The notes under the pieces are model-generated. The model had not been told where the DNA came from. It made no database searches and saw nothing but the letters and a program-made list of their open reading frames with translations. The position numbers were made by a program, and so were the translations under genes. Positions 30,019 to 38,938 of a DNA stretch of 39,212 nucleotides are shown piece by piece. The DNA comes from Acidobacteriota bacterium (GTDB taxonomy: Bacteria; Acidobacteriota; Terriglobia; Terriglobales; Acidobacteriaceae). The stretch spans positions 1 through 39,212 of the forward strand of contig QIBC01000024.1 in assembly GCA_003225215.1 (NCBI GenBank), given 5' to 3'. Each line of letters begins with the position of its first letter. Within the stretch, counting starts at the first letter, position 1.

Positions 30019-30792
30019 CTAACTCGGAGCTGATTGCCGCACCGGCATCCCAAGGTACTTCATGACCATCTGCAGATCCTTCCAGGCCTCTTTCTTCTGA
30101 CGCGGATCCCGGAGCAAGTATGCCGGATGGTAAGTTACGGCAAGCTTAGTGTTCTTGAAGTCATAGATTCGCCCGCGCAGATTCACCATCGCATCGTTGA
30201 CACCGAGAAGCGTTTTGGCAGCGACAGCTCCTAAAGCAACGACAATCCTCGGCTTGATAACTGCGATTTGGCGCAGCAGGAATGGAGAGCACGTGTCGCA
30301 CTCCTCGCGTTCTGGAGTGCGATTCCCTGGCGGGCGGCACTTTACGACGTTAGCGATGTAAACATCCTCGCGACGAATACCCATGGCGGAGATCATGTTG
30401 TTGAGGAGCTGACCAGCGCGACCAACAAACGGCTCGCCCTGCTGATCCTCGTCCGCTCCTGGCCCTTCACCGACGAACATGATGTCAGCCCTCGGATTGC
30501 CTACACCGAACACAATCTGCTTGCGTCCTTGCTTGTGCAAAGCACAGCGTGTGCAATCGCCGAGATCTTCGCGGATTACGCGCAGGGCTTTTTCTGGAGT
30601 CATTTGTTCTTCATTGTTCTCGTGAGACGCCGCTGACGGGCTCATACTGCATGGTAGAGAGGCAGCATGCTGGGTCTCTACTTCAGACGCGACCGAGTTG
30701 TCTGTGTCTTCACGGCGGTAGAAGTCATAGATTCCCAGTTCACGATAGAATCGCATGCGTTCTCCGAGCTGTTTCTGGAACTCTGAATCCAT
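30019..30792 (-). CDS. udg: Uracil-DNA glycosylase, family 4 (4Fe-4S)
   Basis: Excises uracil from DNA. The 257 residues have [23 protein letters not shown] (about 108-130), CRPPGNRTP and the late HPAYLLR motif. The four Cys ligands of the iron-sulfur cluster appear at C80, C83, C152 and C168; the 16-residue gap of the last pair is as in archaeal UDG-4. The first 65 residues precede the family core. Codons 38-48 ([11 protein letters not shown]) come from a dispersed palindromic repeat, so the N-terminus seems lengthened by a repeat insertion. The start is ATG at 30792, 4 nt after the coaBC stop. Confidence 0.93.
   Translation of the reverse strand: MDSEFQKQLGERMRFYRELGIYDFYRREDTDNSVASEVETQHAASLPCSMSPSAASHENNEEQMTPEKALRVIREDLGDCTRCALHKQGRKQIVFGVGNPRADIMFVGEGPGADEDQQGEPFVGRAGQLLNNMISAMGIRREDVYIANVVKCRPPGNRTPEREECDTCSPFLLRQIAVIKPRIVVALGAVAAKTLLGVNDAMVNLRGRIYDFKNTKLAVTYHPAYLLRDPRQKKEAWKDLQMVMKYLGMPVRQSAPS
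30649..30681. repeat. Palindromic dispersed repeat inside the udg coding region
   Basis: GTAGAGAGGCAGCATGCTGG followed by GTCTCTAC is nearly a perfect palindrome. With its GCATG flank it matches the outer arms of the 25356-25695 element (GCATGGTAGAGA, CAGCATGCTG, GTCTCTAC). In the udg frame it adds an in-frame peptide to the protein's variable N-terminal part. Confidence 0.7.
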
Positions 30793-30796
30793 CAGA

Positions 30797-32017
30797 TTAA
30801 TGAGCAGGAACGGCTTTGCCCGAGCGTGTCTTCAGTTTTAGCACGGCATCGAGAATGCGGTGAGCTATTTTCGACTTCTCTGCCCTCGGAATTGCCGTCT
30901 CTTCGTTCGCGGTCAGGATTGTGACCTCGTTCTGTTCCGAATCAAATCCGATCTCGGGGTTCGAGACATCGTTAACGACGATCGCGTCGAGTCGCTTCTT
31001 GCGCAGCTTGGCGCGTCCATTCTCAATCGCGTCTTTGGTCTCCGCGGCGAACCCGATAAGCAATTGATCTGGGCGACGATGCTCAGCAAGCTCGGCCAGG
31101 ATATCGGCGGTTGGCTCGAGATCGAGTGACATAGGACCGTTGCGCTTGATCTTTTGTGACGAGCCAATACGCATTCGAAAATCGGCCACCGCGGCAGCCG
31201 CGATGATAACGTTCGCTTCGGACGCTCGGGAGAGGGTTGCTCTTAGCATTTCTTCGGCTGTCTCCACGTGTACAACATCCGCACGCTCCGGCGGTTCAAG
31301 CGCAACTGGTCCTGAAACAAGAATTACCTTCCCCCCACGACGAAGCGCAGCCTCCGCGATTGCGTATCCCATCTTTCCGCTTGAGCGATTGCCGAGAAAA
31401 CGAACCGGATCGACCGGCTCCCGTGTCGGACCTGCGGTAATGAGAATTGTCTCCGCGGCGAGATCGCGCACTATGCCAAGCGTCGCCAGCACCGCCGCAA
31501 CAATCTCCTCAGGGTCGGCTAAGCGGCCCGCCCCAACCATGCCGCACGCAAGATATCCGCTGCCCGGCTCGACGATGCGAACACCGCGCTTGCGCAGGAC
31601 ACTCAGATTCTCCTGCGTTGCGGGATGCTTCAGCATCTCGACGTTCATTGTGGGCGCAATGATCACCGGAGCGGACGTAGCTAGGTAGAGCGTTGAAAGA
31701 AAGTCGTCCGCCTGTCCGTGCGCGAACTTTGCCGCGGTATCTGCTGTGCAGGGAGCAACAACTAGCGCGTCAATGGATTGCGCGAGGCTGATGTGCTCGA
31801 TGGCTGAATCGAGATTGGGCTGCACGCCACCCGAATGCCACAGACCAGTGATGACTTTCTCTCCCGAAAGCGCCGCAAAGGTAAGCGGGCGCACGAACTC
31901 CTGGGATGCGGCGGTCATTACTACCTGCACGCGGATGCCTGCATCCTGTAGCGAACGGACTACTTCGCATGCCTTATACGCGGCGATACCGCCGCACACG
32001 CCGAGCGCAACCTTCAT
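30797..32017 (-). CDS. coaBC: Bifunctional CoaBC (phosphopantothenoylcysteine decarboxylase / phosphopantothenate-cysteine ligase)
   Basis: Carries two steps of coenzyme A synthesis. The 406 residues start with the FMN-binding CoaC half (KVALGVCGGIAAYK, the catalytic His in IEHISLAQ, PTMNVEML, GYLACGMVGAGRL) and end with the CoaB ligase half (ITAGPTREPVDPVRFLGNRSSGKMG, NDVS). The ATG at 32017 was chosen because it begins KVALGVCGG directly; a start at 32041 adds 8 residues. It lies in the yicC-gmk-rpoZ-coaBC-udg series, 49 bp after rpoZ. Confidence 0.95.
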   Translation of the reverse strand: MKVALGVCGGIAAYKACEVVRSLQDAGIRVQVVMTAASQEFVRPLTFAALSGEKVITGLWHSGGVQPNLDSAIEHISLAQSIDALVVAPCTADTAAKFAHGQADDFLSTLYLATSAPVIIAPTMNVEMLKHPATQENLSVLRKRGVRIVEPGSGYLACGMVGAGRLADPEEIVAAVLATLGIVRDLAAETILITAGPTREPVDPVRFLGNRSSGKMGYAIAEAALRRGGKVILVSGPVALEPPERADVVHVETAEEMLRATLSRASEANVIIAAAAVADFRMRIGSSQKIKRNGPMSLDLEPTADILAELAEHRRPDQLLIGFAAETKDAIENGRAKLRKKRLDAIVVNDVSNPEIGFDSEQNEVTILTANEETAIPRAEKSKIAHRILDAVLKLKTRSGKAVPAH

Positions 32018-32066
32018 ACAACTATTGTAGTCGGAAGGCAAAATCCTTCAGGTTGGACATGAGGAA

Positions 32067-32282
32067 CTAATCTTCCTTCGGTGGGGCAGCTTCCACTGGC
32101 GTTACTGGATCAGGCACAACATACCGGACTTTGCCCGCCTGAATCTCGTCCTGGGCAATACGGCACGCCTTGCGGGACTCGGTCTCCACCAACGCATTCG
32201 CGCCTCCCTGGAGCTGGCGCGCACGGCGGGCTGCGACGAGGATGTAACGATATTTGCTATCGAACTCTTTCGTGGGTTCCAT
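32067..32282 (-). CDS. rpoZ: RNA polymerase omega subunit
   Basis: A small subunit that aids assembly of RNA polymerase beta-prime. The 71 residues contain the family stretch FDSKYRYILVAARRARQLQGGA and KACRIAQDEI, then a Pro/Glu-rich tail. The start is ATG at 32282, 12 bp after gmk. The gmk-rpoZ-coaBC order is the usual one in bacteria and supports the call in spite of the short length. Confidence 0.92.
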   Translation of the reverse strand: MEPTKEFDSKYRYILVAARRARQLQGGANALVETESRKACRIAQDEIQAGKVRYVVPDPVTPVEAAPPKED

Positions 32283-32294
32283 TCCTGGTGTACC

Positions 32295-32984
32295 TCAGAG
32301 GTTGGTCCTAAATGATTGCAAAACAGGTTGAACCTTGTCGTGGCTCCGTGCCAGCAAACATCCATCCGCGATGTGGGCCAGTTCCTGATCTTCCGCGGTG
32401 AGGGTCTTTGCTGAGCCACGCGCTCGCTGGGAAAGGACGATGGCCTTCAACTCGTCCACTGCTCTTTCCAGGATCTTGTTGACGAGAATATAGCCGTATT
32501 TCTTGTAATTCACAATCTCCTTCTCCGCGTTCTCAAGTCTTCGCTCTATTACTTTAGGGTCCATCTTCTCGGTTTGACTGCGACGACGCAGACGACGCTC
32601 GAGAATTTCCCGGTTGGGCGGCATCACGAAGATGCTGACCGCGTCGGGCACTTTCTTCCTCACCTGTTCCGCGCCTTGCACGTCAATATCGAGCAACAGG
32701 TCTTTGCCGCTCGCCTTTGCTTCCTCGAGAAAGCGACAAGCCGTCCCATAGTAGTGCCCGAAGACCTCGGCGTGCTCAAGAAACTGGTCTTCGGCAATCA
32801 TGCGCTCAAATTCTGGGCGCGAGACGAAGTAGTATTCACGTCCATTCTGCTCACTGCCGCGAGGTGGACGAGTCGTGTACGAGATCGAGAACTCGAGGTT
32901 AGGAACAATCGAACGCAGCTCGTTAACGAGCGTGGATTTCCCCGATCCGGAAGGAGCTGAAATGATATAGAGGATGCCGGACAT
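32295..32984 (-). CDS. gmk: Guanylate kinase
   Basis: Phosphorylates GMP to GDP. The 229 residues have the P-loop SAPSGSGKST (9-18), the GMP-binding YTTRPPRGSEQNGREYYFV, LLDIDVQGAEQVRKKVP and the RRLRRRSQ lid. The C-terminal 30 residues are an extension beyond most family members. The start is ATG at 32984, and rpoZ follows after 12 bp. The 159-bp gap to yicC contains an inverted repeat. Confidence 0.95.
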   Translation of the reverse strand: MSGILYIISAPSGSGKSTLVNELRSIVPNLEFSISYTTRPPRGSEQNGREYYFVSRPEFERMIAEDQFLEHAEVFGHYYGTACRFLEEAKASGKDLLLDIDVQGAEQVRKKVPDAVSIFVMPPNREILERRLRRRSQTEKMDPKVIERRLENAEKEIVNYKKYGYILVNKILERAVDELKAIVLSQRARGSAKTLTAEDQELAHIADGCLLARSHDKVQPVLQSFRTNL

Positions 32985-33031
32985 TAAGGATCTTTGACCA
33001 ACATTTTGCTGTTATCTGGAATCGTGCGATA

Positions 33032-33135
33032 GGGTGATCGGGTGACCGGCTGAAGTGAAGAATCAAAAACCAGATCAAACAACACGGGAAGCCCTCGCGA
33101 ATCCGGAGTCCTTAAATTACTTCGCCCGATCACCC
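33032..33135. repeat. Short inverted repeat between yicC and gmk
   Basis: GGGTGATCGGG at 33032-33042 has an exact inverted copy (CCCGATCACCC) at 33125-33135, with partial pairing on each side. It takes most of the gap between yicC and gmk and could fold in the message between the two genes. Confidence 0.55.
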
Positions 33136-33143
33136 GATTCTTC

Positions 33144-34031
33144 CTATTCCACGTTCTGTACCTGTTCCCTCGCTTTCTCAATTTCCGACTTCATCAACAG
33201 TCCCAATTCCGTGATGCGCAAGCCTTCACCCGCAACACCGGCTGTCTTGGAGAGAAGAGTATTGGCCTCGCGATTCAATTCTTGCAGAAGAAAGTCTAGC
33301 TTCTTGCCAGTCTCACCGCCGGAATCAAGCAACGAGTAGAAGTGCTTTATGTGGTTCTCGAGCCGAACAACTTCTTCCTGGATGTCGCTCCGCTCGGCCA
33401 GCATCGCCGCTTCCTGCAGCACGCGATCCGGATCGATGTGACCGGCGATCAACTCGTTCATCCGCGACTGAACTTTTTCCAAGTAAGCACGCGAGACGAG
33501 AGTTCGCAACTTCCCGATCTCGCTGACCGCATGCGATAAGCCTTCCATGCGCTCACGCAGTTCCCGATCCACTCCGCGGCCCTCCTCTTCGCGCATGTGA
33601 TTCAGACGTTCGATCAGCCGTTCTAACTGCTCGAGAATGATTTGTTCCGTGACTTCATCGAGCGTGGTTGAATCTCCAGACAGCGCTCCGGGCGTGCGCA
33701 GAATGACGTTGAGATCCGGTTGTGCTACGATACCCAACCGTTCTGCTGCTTCCTGAAACGCTCGCACATAACCTTCAACCAGAGCATGGTTCAGCTGAAA
33801 GCCACCAGCATCTCCATGCTGCAGCGACAGTCCTATCTCGATGTGTCCGCGCGCTATCTTTTCTTTGAGAATGCGACGCATCTTCAGTTCCAACGCAGTC
33901 GCTTCTGCCGGGATGCGGAAGTGAAGATCGAGAAAGCGGTGGTTCACCGACTTTAGAGTCAAGGAAAATGAGGTCCGGTCGTTTACCTGATGGGTGAGCT
34001 GAGCGTATCCGGTCATGGATCGGACAGGCAT
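33144..34031 (-). CDS. yicC: YicC-family endoribonuclease
   Basis: A 295-residue protein of the YicC/YloC family, shown in enterobacteria and Bacillus to act on RNA. It has the N-terminal signature SMTGYAQ and LKSVNHRFLDLHFRIP, a helical middle, and the C-terminal domain with SDIQEEVVRLENHI, GKKLDFLLQELNREANTLLSKT and MKSEIEKAREQVQN. The start is ATG at 34031; the ATG at 34016 (MTGYA) is an alternative. It heads the gmk-rpoZ-coaBC-udg series, a conserved linkage. Confidence 0.94.
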   Translation of the reverse strand: MPVRSMTGYAQLTHQVNDRTSFSLTLKSVNHRFLDLHFRIPAEATALELKMRRILKEKIARGHIEIGLSLQHGDAGGFQLNHALVEGYVRAFQEAAERLGIVAQPDLNVILRTPGALSGDSTTLDEVTEQIILEQLERLIERLNHMREEEGRGVDRELRERMEGLSHAVSEIGKLRTLVSRAYLEKVQSRMNELIAGHIDPDRVLQEAAMLAERSDIQEEVVRLENHIKHFYSLLDSGGETGKKLDFLLQELNREANTLLSKTAGVAGEGLRITELGLLMKSEIEKAREQVQNVE

Positions 34032-34059
34032 TCTTGGACAGAACTCCTCGAGAACGAAG

Positions 34060-35898
34060 TTATTTCATGACGGCGACGTTATCGATTTCAACGAATTGAA
34101 GATTGTACAAGCGTTGATAGGTTCCGAAGCGCTGCAGCAGCTCATGATGCGACCCGATATCAGTAATCGCGCCGCTCTCCATCACGATAATTCGGTCTGC
34201 GCTGCGCACCGTGGACAGGCGATGAGCGATCACGAACGCTGTTCGATCGTGCATTAGGTTCTGGAGCGCCGACTGGACCAGTACCTCCGATTCGGCATCG
34301 AGCGCTGAAGTGGCCTCGTCAAGAATGAGGATCGGCGAGTTCTTGAGGATTGCCCGCGCAATCGAGATTCGCTGTTGCTCGCCGCCTGAGAGCCGCATTC
34401 CGCGCTCACCCATTACGGTGTCATACCCGGCGGGCATGCGCATGATGAAGTCGTGAGCCAAGGCAGCCTTCGCGGCCGCTTCCACTTGCTGTTGAGGAAC
34501 GTTCGGACGTCCATAGGCGATGTTGTTGCGGACCGTATCATTGAACAACACCGTCTCCTGCGTAACCATACCGATCTGGCTGCGTAGCGAGCGGACGGTC
34601 ACGTCGCGAACGTCGTATCCGTCGATGAGAATTGCACCTGAGTTCACATCGAAGAACCGCGGCAGCAACCGCACTATCGTTGACTTCCCCGCTCCACTCG
34701 GTCCAACGATAGCCACAATCTCTCCGGCTTTAACTTCGAGGTTGATCTTGCGCAGAACCTGATGCGATCCCTCCTCGTCGTCATAGGAGAAGTCCACATT
34801 CTGGAAACGAATACTTTCTTTAAAGGTGGGCAAGTTGATGGCATTTGGCTTGTCTTTAACGTCGTCTTCCACTTCCATGAAGTCGAAGATCGCCGAAGAG
34901 GCGCCCAGCGCCTGCTGGAAATTGTTATAGAACTGCGCAAACTTGCGCACAGGATCGTAGAGCTTAAAAACTGCGACTATGAAAGTAAGGAAGGCACCTT
35001 CGGTAAAGGCCTGATGCCGAATCTGATCGCGACCGAGCAGCAACAGAAACGCGATCGCAACGGCGCCAATCACGTCCATGAGTGGGGAACTGATGGCCTG
35101 CGCGCTCACTGATCGCAGATTGGCGCGGAGGAGCCGGCGCGAGGCGCCGCGAAATCGCATCGTCTCCCAGAGTTCCATGTTGAAGGCTTTTACGATGCGG
35201 TTCCCGGCAATGGTCTCGTGCAAAAGGTGTTGAATTTCAGCGAGTTTGTCTTGACCTCTTCGCGTAGTGTGCCGCACATTCCGCCCGATTCGTCGCGCCG
35301 AGGTTATCACTACGGGCACGAAGAGCAACAGCACCCACGCCAGCTTCCCGCCAAAAACGATGACCACGCCAACTGTGAAGATAAGGGTAAACAACTGCTG
35401 AAGAAACTCGGCCAGCACGGACGATATCGCGTACTGCACGCGTTCTACATCGTTAATGATCGTAGAGAGCAGAGCGCCGGTTGAGTGCTTAGAAAAAAAC
35501 CTGGCTGAGCGTCGCAGGATCGAATCATAAAGTTCGTTGCGCAGGTCGGTGATCATCCCAAAGCCGGCATAGCTCACCAAATAAGTTCCGGCGTAATCGC
35601 AAATGGCCTTAATAATCGTCGCGCCCACAAGTGCAACCGCCACCATGGTCCAGGCATTGTGGAATTGGGGTGGAAGGAACTGATGAAGATAGATCGGCCC
35701 ATGTCTCGGAACCTGGAACAGCAGGACGTCATGGCCAACAGAATCAGGATTCAATACGCGATCGAAAATCGGCCGAATTAAGATCACGCGAAAGGCGTCG
35801 AGCAATCCAACTGCGGCGAGCAAAATGACTGATGCAAGAACCGCCAGCCAGTATGGACGCACGTAATGAAGCAGTCGCAAGAGGCGACGCGCATGCAT
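34060..35898 (-). CDS. ABC exporter, TMD-NBD fusion (MsbA-like)
   Basis: A half-transporter of about 612 residues that works as a dimer, most like lipid flippases/exporters of the MsbA group; the substrate is inferred only. Six membrane helices (about 15-320) are followed by an ATPase with Walker A GPSGAGKST, the signature LSGGEQQR, Walker B ILILDEAT and the switch His in IAHRLSTV. An inserted periplasmic loop near residues 60-85 (HDVLLFQVPRHGPIYLHQFL) is a little unusual. The ATG at 35898 is used; a TTG at 35925 would add nine residues. Its stop is 28 bp from yicC, so read-through is possible. Confidence 0.9.
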   Translation of the reverse strand: MHARRLLRLLHYVRPYWLAVLASVILLAAVGLLDAFRVILIRPIFDRVLNPDSVGHDVLLFQVPRHGPIYLHQFLPPQFHNAWTMVAVALVGATIIKAICDYAGTYLVSYAGFGMITDLRNELYDSILRRSARFFSKHSTGALLSTIINDVERVQYAISSVLAEFLQQLFTLIFTVGVVIVFGGKLAWVLLLFVPVVITSARRIGRNVRHTTRRGQDKLAEIQHLLHETIAGNRIVKAFNMELWETMRFRGASRRLLRANLRSVSAQAISSPLMDVIGAVAIAFLLLLGRDQIRHQAFTEGAFLTFIVAVFKLYDPVRKFAQFYNNFQQALGASSAIFDFMEVEDDVKDKPNAINLPTFKESIRFQNVDFSYDDEEGSHQVLRKINLEVKAGEIVAIVGPSGAGKSTIVRLLPRFFDVNSGAILIDGYDVRDVTVRSLRSQIGMVTQETVLFNDTVRNNIAYGRPNVPQQQVEAAAKAALAHDFIMRMPAGYDTVMGERGMRLSGGEQQRISIARAILKNSPILILDEATSALDAESEVLVQSALQNLMHDRTAFVIAHRLSTVRSADRIIVMESGAITDIGSHHELLQRFGTYQRLYNLQFVEIDNVAVMK

Positions 35899-36199
35899 GC
35901 CGGGTTTCGATGGGTCAGAATTCAAATGGACAGACGGTTGTGAATCCTTATTGTAATTGCCCGAGAGTCGCAGGTGGAGCAGCTCTGACGATAAGCATGG
36001 CCTAAAACGAAGGTCCTCGCAACGCCGGAGCCGCGGGAGTATTCTGCGTTACACTATTGCGCCTTCGTGGTCCCGGGGAGTTCGATACGGAACGCTTCCC
36101 TTTTTCGTCTACTACTGATCTCAGCAGGATTGCTATCAAAACCCTATGGCGTTGTGATCGCAGAAGTTCAGACGCAGTAGGCTCGTTGGGGAGCCAAGC

Positions 36200-37317
36200 A
36201 TGAACAACCACCGAAAGGCCTTCTACGGGTGGTGGCTGGCCATCGCTGCTGGTGTAGCTCTTTGCCTGGGTGGTCCCCCCATTCTCGTCTTCTCCTTCCC
36301 AGTGTTTCTAAAGGCCTTTACCAAAGAATTCCATGCCAGCCGATCTGCTATCTCACTCGCCTTCAGCTTGCATAACGTTGTAGCCGCCGTCGGGGCTCCT
36401 CTTATAGGACGCTTAGTCGATCGAATTGGATCGCGAAGAATAATCATCCTCGGCACAATCCTGTTGGCCTCGCTATTGATCGGGAACAGATTCATGACCG
36501 TGAATGTTTTGGGAATCTACATCTTCAATATGCTCGGCGCATTAACAGGGGTGGGTTCCGGACCCATTCCATACTCCACCATAATCTCAAAATGGTAGTT
36601 TTCATGCGAGACGCACCGTCGGAAATGGGGCTCTTACCTGACGGCGCGTCTGGTCCATCCTTCTCGGGCAAAGAGAGCGACCTGGCTGGCTTGAGTTGGC
36701 GCGAAGCTCGTCGCACACGGACATTCTGGCTCATGGTTTCGGCATTTTTCTTGCTTGGAGCAAGCGTGCACGCCTGCGTCCTTCATCTAGCAGCCATGCT
36801 CACGGACCGCGGAATCACGCAGCAAACTGCGGCTTTGGCAAGTTCGGTCGCTGGCGCCGGATTGCTTCTAGGCAGGTTCGGTTCCGGATTTTTGCTCGAC
36901 AGATATCTTGGATCCCGAGTGGCAATGTGTTTCGCGAGCGGTGCAGCTGTGGGAATCTTGTTGCTCTTGTCTGGACAAAGCGCGGCGGCATTCGCGGGCG
37001 CACTGTTCGCGGGTCTCGGAATGGGAGCCGAAGGCGATCTCATCGCATATCTCACGAGCCGCTATTTTGGACTCAAGGCTTTCGGCGAGCTTTATGGGTA
37101 CGCTTTTGGCACTTTCGTACTTGCGGGAGCCTGCGGGGCGTTGCTCATGGGCATCGGCTTCGACAAGACGGGATCCTACAGCGTACCGTTAATTGGTTTT
37201 CTCGCGGCCATTGTTGTAGCTATCATGCTGTTCAGTCAACTTGGCCCGTATCGGTACGGAGTCCAGAACGTAAATGAGGGACGAGTTGGACTCAAAGCGT
37301 CCGCTGCAGCATCGTAG
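36200..37317 (+). pseudogene. MFS transporter gene broken by a deletion and frame change
   Basis: Two frames together spell one major facilitator protein. The first (36200-36598, 132 residues) covers helices 1-4 with the GRLVDRIGSRR loop and ends STIISKW-stop. The second (36592-37317) resumes with VVFMRDAPSEMGLLPDG, the usual end of the central loop's first half, and gives helices 7-12. The expected piece between, about 50 residues with the RRGLALG segment and helices 5-6, is missing, and the join at about 36596-36602 shifts the frame. Relatives are the oxalate/formate-antiporter type. A GGGGAG ribosome site precedes the first ATG. As it stands no full transporter can be made. Confidence 0.8.
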
Positions 37318-37343
37318 CTACAATACCGAGGTCAGGGGACCAC

Positions 37344-38393
37344 ATGGCCACCAAAGCACATCCTGGTTCAGGACAATCCAGCCCGACATCGAATCCCGGC
37401 CCATTGCTGAAGATCCTGCTCGAGAGCCTTGCGCTCCACCAATCGGTCTTTGCTGCAGCGGAACTGGGCGTTGCCGATCTGCTCGTCTCCGGTCCTCAAT
37501 CAACCCGGGAGTTGGCAGAAAAACTTAGAGTCGACGAAAGTTCTCTGTACCGCATTTTGCGGTTGCTGGCCAGCCAGGGGGTATTCATAGAAATGGCAGC
37601 GCGCGCGTTCGCCAATACCGATCTCTCAAACTTTCTTCGCTCGGACGTACCCGGCTCACTGCGCTCAATGGGAAGATTCCGCGGAACCGAATTCGTATAC
37701 CTCTCGTTTGGGGAGATCCTGCACAGCATCCGGACGGGCGAGCCAGGGAGAGCAAAGGTGCTCGGAATGGACGGATGGGAGTATCTGGAGCGTAATCCGG
37801 GAACGGCACGCATCTTCGACGACGCCATGACGGATATCTCCGCGATCGCTGCCCCTACAATCGCAAACGCCTACGACTTCTCCAAATGGGAAAGCTTGAT
37901 GGATGTGGGCGGCGGAAACGGTGTCCTGCTCGCTGCCATCCTACGCGCAAATCGCTCGCTTCGTGGCGTCCTCGCCGATCAGCAGCATGTATTAAAACGC
38001 GCTCGCGAGCGCGGCTTTCTCTCAGGTCCCCTGGAAAAGCGCAGCTCTATGCAGCCTTGCGACCTTTTCCGCGATATCCCGAAAGGCTGCCGAGCTTATT
38101 TAATGAAGAGTGTGATCCACGATTGGAACGACGAGGACGCGCAGAAAATTCTCAGTCAATGCCGGCGTGCGGTCCCGAAGAATGGAGCTTTGTTACTGGT
38201 CGAGTTCAATTTGCCCGAAGACAATTCACCATCGCGAAGCAAGTTCGTGGACGTGACCATGATGGTCCTAACCGGCGGCAGAGAGAGGACCATTCCTGAG
38301 TTTAGCTCGCTGCTCGCTAATGCGGGCTTCCGCCTGAATGACGTTGTCAAAACGGCGAGCGACTTCAATGTGATGGAGGCATTACCTGTATAG
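37344..38393 (+). CDS. S-adenosylmethionine-dependent O-methyltransferase (Methyltransf_2 family)
   Basis: A 349-residue enzyme of the class that methylates hydroxyls on natural products. A winged-helix dimerisation domain (about 25-110; LGVADLLVSGPQSTRELAEKL) is followed by the SAM domain with DVGGGNGVLLAAIL, the acidic CDLFRDIP and the catalytic-region motif MKSVIHDWNDEDAQKIL, whose His in VIHDW is the usual general base. Start ATG at 37344 with GGGG upstream, 26 bp after the MFS remnant on the same strand, so the two may once have formed a methylation and export pair. The substrate is unknown. Full length. Confidence 0.92.
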   Translation: MATKAHPGSGQSSPTSNPGPLLKILLESLALHQSVFAAAELGVADLLVSGPQSTRELAEKLRVDESSLYRILRLLASQGVFIEMAARAFANTDLSNFLRSDVPGSLRSMGRFRGTEFVYLSFGEILHSIRTGEPGRAKVLGMDGWEYLERNPGTARIFDDAMTDISAIAAPTIANAYDFSKWESLMDVGGGNGVLLAAILRANRSLRGVLADQQHVLKRARERGFLSGPLEKRSSMQPCDLFRDIPKGCRAYLMKSVIHDWNDEDAQKILSQCRRAVPKNGALLLVEFNLPEDNSPSRSKFVDVTMMVLTGGRERTIPEFSSLLANAGFRLNDVVKTASDFNVMEALPV

Positions 38394-38422
38394 GACCGAA
38401 GCTTCACGTAGGTATCTTACGC

Positions 38423-38938
38423 CTACAAGCCGAGGTCGCTCAATCCCGGATGGTTATCAGGACGTCGCCCGAGCGGCCAGTGGTACTTGCGGTCCGCCTC
38501 CCGAATCGGTAAGTCATTGATGGATGCAAACCTTAATCGCATTAGGCCGTGCTCATCGAACTCCCAATTCTCATTTCCGTAAGAGCGAAACCAATTTACC
38601 GAGTCGTCGTGGCATTCATAGGCAAACCGGACTGCAATGCGATTGCTTTCGAACGCCCACAATTCTTTGATGAGCCGATAGTCCAGCTCGCGATTCCACT
38701 TGCGCGTAAGGAAGGCAACGATCTCGTTCCTTCCATTCACAAATTCTGAGCGGTTTCGCCAGCGTGAGTCGATTGTATACGCCAGGGCGACCCTCCCAGG
38801 ATCGCGCAAATTCCAGGCATCCTCCGCCAGGCGCACCTTCTGAATCGCGGTCTCGCGAGTAAATGGCGGCAGCGGTGGCCGTGAAACAACCTCGACTCGA
38901 ATTCTATTGTCAATGACTGCATTCTGTGCCTCACCCAT
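38423..38938 (-). CDS. DUF1348 (NTF2-like, SnoaL-fold) protein
   Basis: A 171-residue cone-shaped fold protein. The family stretch is nearly word for word: [70 protein letters not shown] and the ending FHWPLGRRP-like [20 protein letters not shown]. Function of DUF1348 is not established; NTF2-like folds often bind small hydrophobic ligands. The ATG at 38938 was chosen; an in-frame start at 38983 gives a further 15 residues that are not family-like. Converges with the O-methyltransferase gene, 29 bp apart. Confidence 0.92.
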   Translation of the reverse strand: MGEAQNAVIDNRIRVEVVSRPPLPPFTRETAIQKVRLAEDAWNLRDPGRVALAYTIDSRWRNRSEFVNGRNEIVAFLTRKWNRELDYRLIKELWAFESNRIAVRFAYECHDDSVNWFRSYGNENWEFDEHGLMRLRFASINDLPIREADRKYHWPLGRRPDNHPGLSDLGL

